64,000 nucleotides of DNA from Jonesia denitrificans DSM 20603 (lineage in GTDB: Bacteria; Actinomycetota; Actinomycetes; Actinomycetales; Cellulomonadaceae), in assembly GCF_000024065.1 (NCBI RefSeq), contig NC_013174.1:1426001-1490000 (forward strand), in the 5' to 3' direction. Positions 47,412 through 55,837 of the stretch are shown here, piece by piece (within the stretch, counting starts at the first letter, position 1; every line of letters starts with the position of its first letter). Made by a program: the position numbers and the translations under genes. The notes under the pieces were generated by a model. It was not told the DNA's origin, did no database searches, and was given only the letters and a program-made list of their open reading frames with translations.

Positions 47412-47966
47412 TCATGGTGTGGGCCATGCGGTGGCGAGTTGGTGGCGGGTGTCAGCAAGCAAGGAAGGAATCGCTTTGGTCTGCCCGATAATGGGGAAAA
47501 AATTGGCGTCTCCAACCCATCGAGGGACGATGTGCTGATGCAGGTGTGCTGCTATTCCTGCGCCTCCTGCTTCCCCTTGGTTCATGCCGATGTTGAACCC
47601 TGCCGGGTTCATTGTGCGGGCCAGTGCGGTCATCGCCTGCTGGGTGACAATTCCCATGTCAGTGACAACTTCAGGTGAAATGTCGCTGTACAGGGACACG
47701 TGCTGGTAAGGCACGACCATCAGGTGTCCAGCGTTGTAGGGGTAGAGGTTAAGGACGGCGTACACGTGGGCCCCCCGGTACACAACGAGCCCGTCCTCGT
47801 CCTGACCAGAGGGGATCCGGCAGAAGGGGCATTGCTGTGTGGTGGTGTCGCGCGGTTTGTTTTCCCCGCCGATATACACCATGCGATGCGGGGTCCACAG
47901 GCGTTGCCAAGCGTCGGGTTGCCCCGCGAACTGATCGGGGGTGGGCGCGTTATCCTCAGTGCTCAT
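47412..47966 (-). CDS. HIT-family nucleotide hydrolase/phosphorylase
   Basis: 184 residues. The histidine triad is AAHLHQHIVPRW; CPFCRIPSG upstream is a possible zinc site, and YNAGHLMVVPYQHV is a second conserved block. Members at this locus are likened to Ap4A phosphorylases (Rv2613c). It lies between thrS and pgsA in the same direction, as in mycobacteria. Confidence 0.88.
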   Translation of the reverse strand: MSTEDNAPTPDQFAGQPDAWQRLWTPHRMVYIGGENKPRDTTTQQCPFCRIPSGQDEDGLVVYRGAHVYAVLNLYPYNAGHLMVVPYQHVSLYSDISPEVVTDMGIVTQQAMTALARTMNPAGFNIGMNQGEAGGAGIAAHLHQHIVPRWVGDANFFPIIGQTKAIPSLLADTRHQLATAWPTP

Positions 47967-48022
47967 GTGTGTCCTTGCCTGAGTGGGGGCACCTGTCGCA
48001 GTGAGGTGCCCCCACCGGGTGG

Positions 48023-50044
48023 TTAAACCTGTGCTCGGGTCGAAATGGACTCAAGGATACGGGTAATTGCTTGTTCCCGTGGGATCCCATTTTCTTGGCT
48101 ACCATCGCGGTACCGGAACGACACAGCACCAGCTTGTTCATCTTCACCACCAGCAATAACGGTGAAGGGCACTTTCGAGGTGGAAGCGTTGCGGACCTTC
48201 TTGGGGAACCGGTCACTGGAATCGTCCAGTTCCGCACGGACACCGCGAGTGCGTAGTTCAGCTACGAAGTCACCCAGGTAGTCGTTGAAAGCGTCAGCAA
48301 CCGGTACGGCGAGCACCTGCACCGGGGCAAGCCATACGGGGAACTGACCGGCATAGTGTTCCAGCAACACGGCGAAGAAACGCTCAATGGAACCAAACAA
48401 AGCTCGGTGGATCATCACAGGCCGTTGCCGTGTGCCGTCTGCAGCTTGGTATTCCAAGTCGAACTTCTCAGGCAAGTTAAAGTCCAATTGGATTGTGGAC
48501 ATCTGCCAAGTGCGCCCAATGGCATCTTTCGCTTGCACGGAAATCTTTGGCCCGTAGAACGCGGCCCCACCAGGATCAGGGACAAGCTCTAAACCGGAGT
48601 CTTGGGCAACTTCCTCTAACGTGCGGGTCGCTTCGTCCCATATCTCATCAGTTCCCACTGATTTTTCTGGGTCCCGGGTAGACAACTCAAGGTAGAAATC
48701 ATCAAGACCATAATCTTTGAGCAGGTCAAGCACAAAAGTCAGAGCATTCGTCAGTTCGTCTTTCATCTGCTCTTTCGTGCAGTAGATGTGCGCATCATCT
48801 TGTGTGAACCCGCGCGCCCGCGTCAACCCGTGAATCACCCCAGATTTTTCGTAACGGTATACCGTTCCAAATTCAAACAACCGCAACGGAAGTTCACGGT
48901 ACGAACGGCCTCGCGCATCGAAAATCAGGTTATGCATCGGACAGTTCATGGGTTTGAGGTAATAGTCTTGCCCCTGCTTACGCAAGGTCCCGTCAGCGTC
49001 ACGTTCCTCATCCATGTGCATGGCGGGGTACATGCCTTCGCGGTACCAATCCAAGTGACCAGAGACCTCATACAGCCGCCCTTTGGTGATGTGCGGGCTG
49101 TTGACAAACGAGTACCCTGCCTCGATGTGGCGGCGGCGCGAGTATTCTTCCATTTCCAAGCGCACCACCCCGCCGCGCGGGTGGAACACCGCAAGCCCTG
49201 ACCCCATCTCATCGGGGAATGAGAACAAATCCATCTCTACCCCAAGACGGCGGTGGTCGCGGCGTTCGGCCTCAGCTAGACGAGTCAGATGCTCAGTGAG
49301 CTGGTCCTTAGTTGGCCATGCGGTGCCATAAATACGCTGCAGTTGCGGGTTTTTCTCGCTGCCACGCCAGTATGCCGCAGCACTGCGCATAAGCTTAAAA
49401 CCGTTTCCAATGAGCTTCGTGCTCGGCAGGTGCGGGCCGCGACACAGATCCCCCCAGGCAACCTCGCCATTGCGGCGTACATTGTCGTAGATTGTTAGCT
49501 CACCGGCTCCCACCTCAACTGAGGCGCCTTCCGCTGCGGTGTCCGACTGTGATTTCAGCGAAATCAGTTCAATTTTGTAGGGCTCCCCCGCAAGTTCTGT
49601 GTGCCCTTGCTCCTCAGTGATGACTCGGCGCTGGAAGGTTTGCCCTTCCTTGACGATGCGCATCATTTCTTTTTCGAGTTTTTTCAAGTCCTCAGGAGCG
49701 AACGGGGTCTCCACATCAAAGTCATAGTAGAAACCGTCCACGATGGGCGGGCCAATCCCCAACTTGGCATCCGGGTTTACCTTTTGAACAGCCTGCGCGA
49801 GCACGTGAGCTGCCGAGTGCCGCAACACGTTCAGACCATCAGGTTCATTGATGTCGACGCCGTCAACAACATCACCAGCGGCAACACGGTAGAACAAGTC
49901 TTTGAGTTCACCATTGACCCTGAGCACCACAATGTTTTTGTTCGCCGAAAACAGGTCGGTGCCGGTCGTGCCGTCGGTCACCTGGGTCGTTTCACCGTCA
50001 AGAGTGATTGTGAAGCTGGGCGACGTGGGCGATGGATTCGACAC
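48023..50044 (-). CDS. thrS: Threonyl-tRNA synthetase
   Basis: 673 residues from GTG 50044, chosen because AAGGAG lies eight bases upstream; the open frame further back includes the terminator of the preceding gene. An N-terminal TGS domain, an editing domain, and the catalytic core with zinc ligands in [13 protein letters not shown]-like [17 protein letters not shown] and [13 protein letters not shown]. The C-terminal anticodon domain is complete. Confidence 0.96.
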   Translation of the reverse strand: MSNPSPTSPSFTITLDGETTQVTDGTTGTDLFSANKNIVVLRVNGELKDLFYRVAAGDVVDGVDINEPDGLNVLRHSAAHVLAQAVQKVNPDAKLGIGPPIVDGFYYDFDVETPFAPEDLKKLEKEMMRIVKEGQTFQRRVITEEQGHTELAGEPYKIELISLKSQSDTAAEGASVEVGAGELTIYDNVRRNGEVAWGDLCRGPHLPSTKLIGNGFKLMRSAAAYWRGSEKNPQLQRIYGTAWPTKDQLTEHLTRLAEAERRDHRRLGVEMDLFSFPDEMGSGLAVFHPRGGVVRLEMEEYSRRRHIEAGYSFVNSPHITKGRLYEVSGHLDWYREGMYPAMHMDEERDADGTLRKQGQDYYLKPMNCPMHNLIFDARGRSYRELPLRLFEFGTVYRYEKSGVIHGLTRARGFTQDDAHIYCTKEQMKDELTNALTFVLDLLKDYGLDDFYLELSTRDPEKSVGTDEIWDEATRTLEEVAQDSGLELVPDPGGAAFYGPKISVQAKDAIGRTWQMSTIQLDFNLPEKFDLEYQAADGTRQRPVMIHRALFGSIERFFAVLLEHYAGQFPVWLAPVQVLAVPVADAFNDYLGDFVAELRTRGVRAELDDSSDRFPKKVRNASTSKVPFTVIAGGEDEQAGAVSFRYRDGSQENGIPREQAITRILESISTRAQV

Positions 50045-50072
50045 GGTGAGTTCTCCTTGGTCATGACAAAAA

Positions 50073-50094
50073 GGGTGCCACGTGTGTGGCACCC
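50073..50094 (-). terminator. Terminator of the small MT0933-type gene
   Basis: Nine-base perfect stem (50073-50081 with 50086-50094, four-base loop), followed on the minus strand by TTTTT. This is a classic intrinsic terminator between the small gene and thrS. Confidence 0.88.
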
Positions 50095-50119
50095 CTTCAT
50101 CTTAACGATTGTGCGCAGG

Positions 50120-50314
50120 TTAGTTGTTCGCTTCCTTCGCTTTTTCTGCGAGCGCGTCGACTTTTGCGTCTACTGAGTCGGGTGTGACCTTTTTGATGTG
50201 GTCGGCGACTTGGTCGATGCGTTCATCTGTTGCTTCTTCTTTGAGGCGTTGGATGGTGTCGTCGGAGTTGTTGAGGGCGTTTTTGGCTTTGTTGACGAAG
50301 TTGTCGAGTCCCAT
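50120..50314 (-). CDS. Small helical protein, MT0933/Rv0909 antitoxin-like
   Basis: 64 residues from ATG 50314 (AAAGGA upstream). It starts MGLDNFVNKAKNALNN and is a highly charged amphipathic helical protein with repeated DxxVDxxADxxKK-like spacing, similar in style to MT0933-type proteins. Those were named antitoxins, but no partner toxin is adjacent here. A general stress or DNA-associated role is equally possible. Confidence 0.55.
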   Translation of the reverse strand: MGLDNFVNKAKNALNNSDDTIQRLKEEATDERIDQVADHIKKVTPDSVDAKVDALAEKAKEANN

Positions 50315-50388
50315 GGCGGTGTCCTTTGGTGTGTGGTGTGGTGTTTGCATTATTGGCGGGTTGGGGTGGGTGTGCAAGGCGGGAATAG

Positions 50389-50425
50389 CACACGCGCACG
50401 GCCTGTGGTGGGCCGTGCGCGTGTG
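50389..50425 (-). terminator. Terminator of tRNA-Gly
   Basis: Fifteen-base perfect stem (50389-50403 with 50411-50425) with a seven-base loop, directly after the tRNA on the minus strand. Confidence 0.8.
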
Positions 50426-50431
50426 TTGTGG

Positions 50432-50503
50432 AGCGGATGACGGGATTCGAACCCGCGACCCTCACCTTGGCAAGGTGATGCTCTACCACTGAGCCACATC
50501 CGC
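50432..50503 (-). tRNA. tRNA-Gly (anticodon GCC)
   Basis: 72 bases forming a full cloverleaf: acceptor GCGGATG/CATCCGC, D arm GCTC/GAGC, anticodon stem TCACC/GGTGA with loop TTGCCAA, and T arm GCGGG-TTCGAAT-CCCGT. No encoded CCA. An identical gene lies at 54460-54531. Confidence 0.97.
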
Positions 50504-50567
50504 GTTGTTGTGTGGAACGGAGATTACTGTAGCTCATGGTGGTGGTGTTCACCAAACGGGTTGTGGG

Positions 50568-51842
50568 TTAGTTGTGGTCGTGTCCTTCGTGGTCGTGCGT
50601 GGTGGGGGCTGCACCAGTGACGCCTGAGATTTCGTTGGGGGTGATGTCGAGGGTGGTTTCTTTCCAGATTGTTGCATCCACGGTGTCGACGGCAACGATG
50701 CGTTTGGTTGCGGGGTCGGTGACGTAGGCCATTCCGTCGAGGTAGCGAACCGTTGGTCGAGGTTGTTGCCATTCAGTGGGTTCTTCCCATGGTTGTGTGA
50801 CGGGCACTGAGGCGGTGATGGTTGCGGTGACGGGGTCGATGATGTGGAGGTTTCCGTCTGTGCCAAGGACGAGTGCGTTGCCGTCGTCGTCACGTTCGAG
50901 GGATCGGAAGCTGTAGCTGGATGGGAGGTCGACCAGGGTGAGCTCTGCGGTGTCGGTGTTGGTGAGTGAGATGCGGGTGGGGCGTTCAAGTTCTGCGTCG
51001 GGGTCGGTTTTGTAGTCTCCGAGCACGATGGGTGAGGTGTGAGTTCCGGCTTGGTTGCCGATGCGCCCGTAGGTATCTGGTGCGTCGACTTTGGTGATGG
51101 TGTCGCCGTCGATGATGACGATTCCGTCTTGGCATCCTACGACGATGCGGCCGTTGGCTGCGGCGGCTTCGCCGTGGACGCCGGGGCATTGGTCGGTTTC
51201 TGCGATGGTGTTGTCGGCTTCGTCGATGATGGCGACGCCGGTGCGTTCTTCTTCTGTTCCCACTGTGACGATGAGTGAGCCGTCTGCGCGGGCGATGGCG
51301 ACGCCGTGGTGTGCGTGGGGGGCTTGCCAGGTGCGGATGGGGTCTTCGGTGATGGCGCTGGTTTCGTACACGTCGACGCGGCCGGTGCCGTCATCGAAAA
51401 GTGCGGTGTAGCCGTCGTGGACGACGACATGTCCGGGTTTTTCTGCGGAACGGACGACACCGGTGGTGTCGGGGTTTTGGGTGTAGTAGTGGGCGTGGTC
51501 GCCGTGGGCTTGGCCGTAGGTTCCGGTGTCGAGAAGTTCGAATCCTCCTTGGGTGGTGAGGAAGAGGTGCCGGTTGTCGCCGGCGGGGTTGAGGCGGACG
51601 AATCCTGTTGCTGGGGTGGATCCGATGACGTCAAGGGTTGTGGCGTCGAGGTAGGTGACGCCTTCGTCGTGGGTGACGGCGATGCGTGCGGTGCGTGCTG
51701 GCTGTTCTTGTGGGGCTTGGGTTGTTGTGGTGGGTGATGGTTCCTCTGCGCGTTCGTCGGCGTTGCTTTGTGTGCATCCTGAGGCGAGGGTGGCGAGTGC
51801 GATGGTGAGCGCGAGGGCGCTTGTGGTGTGTGGTGTTCTCAC
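50568..51842 (-). CDS. aztD: AztD-like zinc metallochaperone lipoprotein
   Basis: 424 residues from GTG 51842 with AAGGA six bases upstream. A lipoprotein signal ends in LASGC (Cys23), so the product would be membrane-anchored outside the cell. An acidic/Thr linker precedes a beta-propeller-like body with many short repeats (VYETSA, DGSLIVTVG, DGNLHIIDPV). Histidine clusters (HGDHAHYY, HAHHG and the C-terminal HDHEGHDHN) fit zinc binding. AztD delivers zinc to the AztABC importer in other bacteria; no aztABC is in the window. A Zur-like operator overlaps its probable promoter. The propeller and His pattern could also suit another metal lipoprotein. Confidence 0.75.
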   Translation of the reverse strand: MRTPHTTSALALTIALATLASGCTQSNADERAEEPSPTTTTQAPQEQPARTARIAVTHDEGVTYLDATTLDVIGSTPATGFVRLNPAGDNRHLFLTTQGGFELLDTGTYGQAHGDHAHYYTQNPDTTGVVRSAEKPGHVVVHDGYTALFDDGTGRVDVYETSAITEDPIRTWQAPHAHHGVAIARADGSLIVTVGTEEERTGVAIIDEADNTIAETDQCPGVHGEAAAANGRIVVGCQDGIVIIDGDTITKVDAPDTYGRIGNQAGTHTSPIVLGDYKTDPDAELERPTRISLTNTDTAELTLVDLPSSYSFRSLERDDDGNALVLGTDGNLHIIDPVTATITASVPVTQPWEEPTEWQQPRPTVRYLDGMAYVTDPATKRIVAVDTVDATIWKETTLDITPNEISGVTGAAPTTHDHEGHDHN

Positions 51843-51923
51843 AGTCAGTCCTTGGTTTTGGTTTTCATTCTCGTTACGGGGGAACAGTGTGCCCCCTTTT
51901 TCAGAGTTCACACTAACTACTAC

Positions 51924-51938
51924 TGGGAACGATTATCA
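51924..51938. promoter_or_regulatory. Zur/Fur-like operator upstream of aztD
   Basis: TGGGAAC-G-ATTATCA is a 7-1-7 imperfect palindrome matching the general TGAtAAT-n-ATTaTCA form of Fur-family sites. On the minus strand TTGATA (51935-51940) followed 18 bases later by TAGTGT gives a likely aztD promoter, so the site overlaps the -35. Zinc-dependent repression of aztD is inferred. Confidence 0.55.
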
Positions 51939-51974
51939 ATATGACGATGTAACTTGTGGCGCACAGCACACATA

Positions 51975-52176
51975 CGCGCACTGTGCGCGGCAAACCGCTG
52001 GACTCCACTCCCCATCAAGGAGGGGTTGCGCTGACTCAATTAGTTAGTAAGGATTACGAACACGGTTGGTTGTGCTGGAACACCGACCGCAACCCCACCC
52101 AGACGCCCACGCGATCAACGACGATCGCCCACAACACCGTCGGCGTCCTCGCACACGGCAACACACCCGTGTTGCC
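51975..52176. promoter_or_regulatory. Intergenic dyads upstream of the LPMO-chitinase
   Basis: The 354 bases between aztD and the chitinase gene hold no supported gene. Three dyads lie on the chitinase side: CGCGCAC-T-GTGCGCG (51975-51989), GCGATC/GATCGC (52111-52128) and a perfect 8-bp inverted repeat GGCAACAC-ACCC-GTGTTGCC (52157-52176) that ends 20 bases before the start codon. The last could be a repressor site or a leader hairpin covering the ribosome entry region. I see no convincing -35/-10 pair. Confidence 0.4.
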
Positions 52177-52196
52177 ACGAGAAGAAAGTAGGGCCC

Positions 52197-54152
52197 ATGA
52201 AAAAGCGGAAACTCCGCGCAAGTGCTGCCATCGCAGTACTCCTCGGTGCTGGCCTCGTACCCGCACTGAGCGCAACACCCGCAGCAGCTCACGGCTGGGT
52301 CACCGATCCACCAAGCCGCCAAGCTCTCTGCGCATCAGGAGAAACGTCCTTTGACTGCGGGCAGATCTCTTACGAACCGCAAAGCGTCGAAGCACCAAAA
52401 GGCGCAACAACATGCTCCGGAGGTAACGAAGCATTCGCTATTCTCGACGACAACTCCAAACCCTGGCCTACCACCGAGATCGCCTCAACTGTCGACCTCA
52501 CCTGGAAACTCACCGCACCCCACAACACAAGCACGTGGGAATACTTCGTTGATGGCCAGCTCCACCAAACCTTTGACCAAAAGGGTCAGCAACCCCCCAC
52601 CTCACTGACCCATACCTTGACTGATCTGCCAACCGGCGAGCACACCATCCTTGCCCGGTGGAACGTGTCCAACACAAACAACGCGTTCTACAACTGCATG
52701 GACGTCGTTGTCAGCAACAATGGCGGGAATACAGGAGGCGACGACAGTGACCCCGGCGATGGCAATACAGACAGTGACACCCCTGCCACACCGCAATGCC
52801 CGCCGGCCTACTCCCCCAGCGCCGTATACACCCAAGGCAACCAAGTAACCCATGAGGGCCACATCTGGAAAGCCAAATGGTGGACCCAAGGCCAAGCACC
52901 AGGAACCACCGGGCAATGGGGCCAATGGGAAGATCTCGGCCCCTGCTCAACTGACCCCGGTGACGGCGACGGCGACGGCGACCCAGGTGACGGCAACCCA
53001 GGTGAGGGAGGCACCCCACCACCGGACACACCCGGCACTGGAGACGAACGCATCGTCGGCTACTTCACCAACTGGGGCGTCTACGGACGTGACTACCATG
53101 TCAAAAACATCAAAACGTCCGGGGCCGCCGACCACCTCACCCACATCATGTACGCCTTCGGGAACGTCCAAGGCGGCAAATGCACCATTGGTGACGCCTA
53201 CGCAGACTACGACAAGGCCTACACTGCCGCACAGAGCGTTGACGGCGTCGCTGACACCTGGGACCAACCACTGCGCGGAAACTTCAACCAACTACGCAAG
53301 CTCAAAGCCGAATACCCGCACATTAAAGTCGTATGGTCCTTTGGTGGATGGACCTGGTCTGGCGGGTTTGGGCAAGCAGCACAAAACCCAGAAGCGTTCG
53401 CACAATCATGCCGCGACCTTGTGGAAGATCCACGGTGGGCTGACGTATTTGATGGCATCGACATCGACTGGGAATACCCCAACGCATGCGGCGCCACCTG
53501 TGACACCTCAGGACGCGACGCCTATCGTGACCTCCTTGCCGCCCTGCGTACAGAGTTCGGTGACGACCTCGTCACCTCTGCAATCCCCGCGGACGCGACT
53601 GACGGCGGAAAAATCGATGCAGCGAACTACGCGGGAGGCGCAGAGTACCTCGACTGGATCATGCCTATGTCCTACGACTACTTCGGCGCATGGGACAAAA
53701 ACGGTCCCACCGCACCGCACTCACCGCTGACCAGTTACCAAGGCATTCCCATCCAGGGGTATGACACCACCTCAACAATCAACAAACTCACCGGACTGGG
53801 AATCCCCGCAGACAAAATTCTGCTCGGCATCGGCTTCTACGGCCGCGGGTGGACCGGGGTCACCGACCCCACCCCAGGCTCCTCAGCAACCGGTGCTGCA
53901 CCAGGAACATACGAGGCAGGAATCGAAGACTACAAAGTCCTCGCCCAACGTTGCCCCGCAACCGGACAGGTCGCAGGAACTTCGTACGGCTTCTGTGACG
54001 GTCAATGGTGGAGCTACGACACCCCGCAAGACATCATCCACAAGATGAACTATGCCAACACGGAAAACCTCGGCGGCGCGTTCTTCTGGGAACTGTCCGG
54101 CGACACCGCAGATGGTGATCTCATCACCGCGATTGCCACCGGCCTGCAATAA
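52197..54152 (+). CDS. Secreted multimodular LPMO-CBM5-GH18 chitinase
   Basis: 651 residues. A signal peptide of 31 residues ends in AAA so that His32 becomes the mature N-terminus. Residues 32 to about 173 form a small AA10 lytic polysaccharide monooxygenase, with copper-brace histidines His32 and His109. A CBM5-like chitin-binding module with Trp/Tyr clusters (HIWKAKWWTQG) lies at about 198-250, an acidic DG/Pro-rich linker follows, and a GH18 chitinase starts near 282 with the catalytic DGIDIDWE at 419-426 (acid Glu426) and the substrate-assisting MPMSYDYFG. It would combine oxidative and hydrolytic chitin cleavage outside the cell. The same architecture is known from Jonesia denitrificans. 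Confidence 0.95.
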   Translation: MKKRKLRASAAIAVLLGAGLVPALSATPAAAHGWVTDPPSRQALCASGETSFDCGQISYEPQSVEAPKGATTCSGGNEAFAILDDNSKPWPTTEIASTVDLTWKLTAPHNTSTWEYFVDGQLHQTFDQKGQQPPTSLTHTLTDLPTGEHTILARWNVSNTNNAFYNCMDVVVSNNGGNTGGDDSDPGDGNTDSDTPATPQCPPAYSPSAVYTQGNQVTHEGHIWKAKWWTQGQAPGTTGQWGQWEDLGPCSTDPGDGDGDGDPGDGNPGEGGTPPPDTPGTGDERIVGYFTNWGVYGRDYHVKNIKTSGAADHLTHIMYAFGNVQGGKCTIGDAYADYDKAYTAAQSVDGVADTWDQPLRGNFNQLRKLKAEYPHIKVVWSFGGWTWSGGFGQAAQNPEAFAQSCRDLVEDPRWADVFDGIDIDWEYPNACGATCDTSGRDAYRDLLAALRTEFGDDLVTSAIPADATDGGKIDAANYAGGAEYLDWIMPMSYDYFGAWDKNGPTAPHSPLTSYQGIPIQGYDTTSTINKLTGLGIPADKILLGIGFYGRGWTGVTDPTPGSSATGAAPGTYEAGIEDYKVLAQRCPATGQVAGTSYGFCDGQWWSYDTPQDIIHKMNYANTENLGGAFFWELSGDTADGDLITAIATGLQ

Positions 54153-54157
54153 GGACA

Positions 54158-54188
54158 GTGTCCTCCTCACTGGCAGTGAGGAGGACAC
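54158..54188 (+). terminator. Terminator of the chitinase gene
   Basis: Perfect 14-bp stem (54158-54171 with 54175-54188), three-base loop GGC, starting five bases after the stop codon. No U-tract. Confidence 0.8.
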
Positions 54189-54221
54189 GCACTAACAGTG
54201 CTTATATCCGACAAGAGCAAC

Positions 54222-54257
54222 AAGAAAAGGGACCCCTGTGAGGGGGTCCCTTTTCTT
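54222..54257. terminator. Bidirectional terminator between chitinase and tRNA cluster
   Basis: Perfect 15-bp stem (54222-54236 with 54243-54257), loop TGTGAG, with AAAA/TTTT inside the stem ends. It can stop transcription from the chitinase side and from the minus-strand tRNAs. Confidence 0.85.
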
Positions 54258-54261
54258 CCTG

Positions 54262-54333
54262 TGCGCGATACTGGGATCGAACCAGTGACCTCTTCCGTGT
54301 CAGGGAAGCGCGCTACCGCTGCGCCAATCGCGC
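54262..54333 (-). tRNA. tRNA-Val (anticodon GAC)
   Basis: 72 bases: acceptor GCGCGAT/ATCGCGC, anticodon stem CTTCC/GGAAG with loop CTGACAC, T loop TTCGATC. Third of a minus-strand Gly-Cys-Val cluster, an order common in actinobacteria. Confidence 0.96.
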
Positions 54334-54355
54334 GAGAAATTCTCGCAGAGAATCG

Positions 54356-54426
54356 AGGTGGAGACGGGATTCGAACCCGTGTATACGGCTTTGCAGGCCG
54401 CTGCCTCGCCTCTCGGCCACTCCACC
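54356..54426 (-). tRNA. tRNA-Cys (anticodon GCA)
   Basis: 71 bases: acceptor GGTGGAG/CTCCACC, anticodon loop CTGCAAA between GCGGC and GCCGT, T arm ACGGG-TTCGAAT-CCCGT. Confidence 0.96.
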
Positions 54427-54459
54427 ATGAGATTCACACTCCGTAAAGTGCCGTCTCCG

Positions 54460-54531
54460 AGCGGATGACGGGATTCGAACCCGCGACCCTCACCTTGGCA
54501 AGGTGATGCTCTACCACTGAGCCACATCCGC
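54460..54531 (-). tRNA. tRNA-Gly (anticodon GCC), second copy
   Basis: Identical over all 72 bases to the tRNA-Gly at 50432-50503, in the same orientation. First gene of the Gly-Cys-Val cluster. Confidence 0.97.
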
Positions 54532-54706
54532 ATGTTTACCGCGAAGATCAGCAAGTTTGCCCGCTGCTCTCGGCGACATGTAAAACCTTAGTACGGATCG
54601 TCGGCAAATGACAAACCGACCCTGATCACACATCATCACCCCGTGAAAACCGCGAAACCGCGCGGAAAATGAACAACCACCCTGTTCAGCCTCCTCGGGC
54701 TGTACG

Positions 54707-55837
54707 GTGGTGTGCGTGAAAGGATCAGCACAATTCGGGGGCATAACTGGTGTCGAACCGGTCGAATTCGCCCACCTCACGGGAACATGGGATCTACCTC
54801 ACAGTGGCCTTTGGTTCGTGATCGCCGACTTTGAAGGACGCACCCGCGCGTGGCGTTTCGCCACCACCTACCCCACCCCAGCACACACAGATTCACACTC
54901 AACCCCCGCATCGAACAACACCTCACACCTACTCCCAGCGCACCCACAGCAACTGTCCTGGGACACCACCATGGACCAAGACACCTACGAGGCGGGCGTC
55001 AACACCATCAAAGATCACGTTCGTGAGGGACGGGTGTACCAAGCAAATCTCACCCGCATCGTCCACACCCCTTTGGCTTACCCTGGCCCGGCACGCCTCC
55101 TGCACAATCACCTGCGCATCGGTAATCCGGCACCCTACGGCGGCTACCTCGACGTCACAGACAGCGACCCCCAACGCAGCGCCTGGCTCGTGTCCGCGTC
55201 CCCGGAACTTTTTCTCTCCACCACTGTTGACCCCCATGACAGTGACACCGTCACCATCACGTCATCGCCCATCAAAGGAACAGCACCCACGCCAGCAGGC
55301 CTCACCACCAAAGACGAAGCCGAAAACATCATGATCACCGACCTCGTGCGCAACGACCTCTCCCACATAGCGACACCCGGAACCGTGATCGTTGACACCC
55401 TCCTTGGCGTCGAACCGCATCCCGGCCTCGTCCACCTCGTCTCCACTGTACAAGCGCGCCTAAGAACCCCACCACGCAACCCCACCGCCTGGCGTGACAT
55501 CTTTGCCGCAACCTTCCCACCCGCCTCCGTGTCTGGCGCACCCAAATCCAGTGCACTAGAGGTCATCACCGAACTCGAACCCACCCCACGGGGCCCATAC
55601 TGTGGTGCTTTTGGGTGGATCAACACCGACACCGGCCACACGCAACTCGCGGTGGGAATTCGCACGTTTTGGTGGGACCCCGCCAGCACCTACGGGCCCG
55701 GGGCACGCTTACACTTTGGGACCGGCGCAGGGATCACCTGGGGTTCCACACCCACACGGGAATGGCAAGAAACACAACTGAAAGCCCGCACACTCATGGG
55801 GTTAGTCACCACCCACTACAGCAAGGAACCACAGTGA
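54707..55837 (+). CDS. pabB: Aminodeoxychorismate synthase component I
   Basis: Aminates chorismate (with a PabA glutaminase not seen here) to 4-amino-4-deoxychorismate for folate. 376 residues; chorismate-binding motifs SPIKGTAPTPAG, DLVRNDLSHIATPGTV, PHPGLVHLVSTV, FPPASVSGAPKSSALEVI and GPYCGAFGWI are present. The start is uncertain: GTG 54707, 54710 and 54716 are all possible without a Shine-Dalgarno, and TACGGT (54703-54708) could be a -10 for a leaderless start at 54716. Coupled to pabC by a GTGA overlap. The coding strand favours C and A. Confidence 0.92.
   Translation: MVCVKGSAQFGGITGVEPVEFAHLTGTWDLPHSGLWFVIADFEGRTRAWRFATTYPTPAHTDSHSTPASNNTSHLLPAHPQQLSWDTTMDQDTYEAGVNTIKDHVREGRVYQANLTRIVHTPLAYPGPARLLHNHLRIGNPAPYGGYLDVTDSDPQRSAWLVSASPELFLSTTVDPHDSDTVTITSSPIKGTAPTPAGLTTKDEAENIMITDLVRNDLSHIATPGTVIVDTLLGVEPHPGLVHLVSTVQARLRTPPRNPTAWRDIFAATFPPASVSGAPKSSALEVITELEPTPRGPYCGAFGWINTDTGHTQLAVGIRTFWWDPASTYGPGARLHFGTGAGITWGSTPTREWQETQLKARTLMGLVTTHYSKEPQ

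Noticed and set aside
49985-50100. T-box-like leader before thrS
   Set aside because: The hairpin at 50073-50094 has a perfect stem plus T-run and lies right after the small upstream gene, so it is that gene's terminator; no specifier or antiterminator pairing is visible.
51956-52354. 132-codon plus-strand ORF beginning in the aztD-chitinase gap
   Set aside because: It runs into the chitinase gene in another frame, has no Shine-Dalgarno and no family features.
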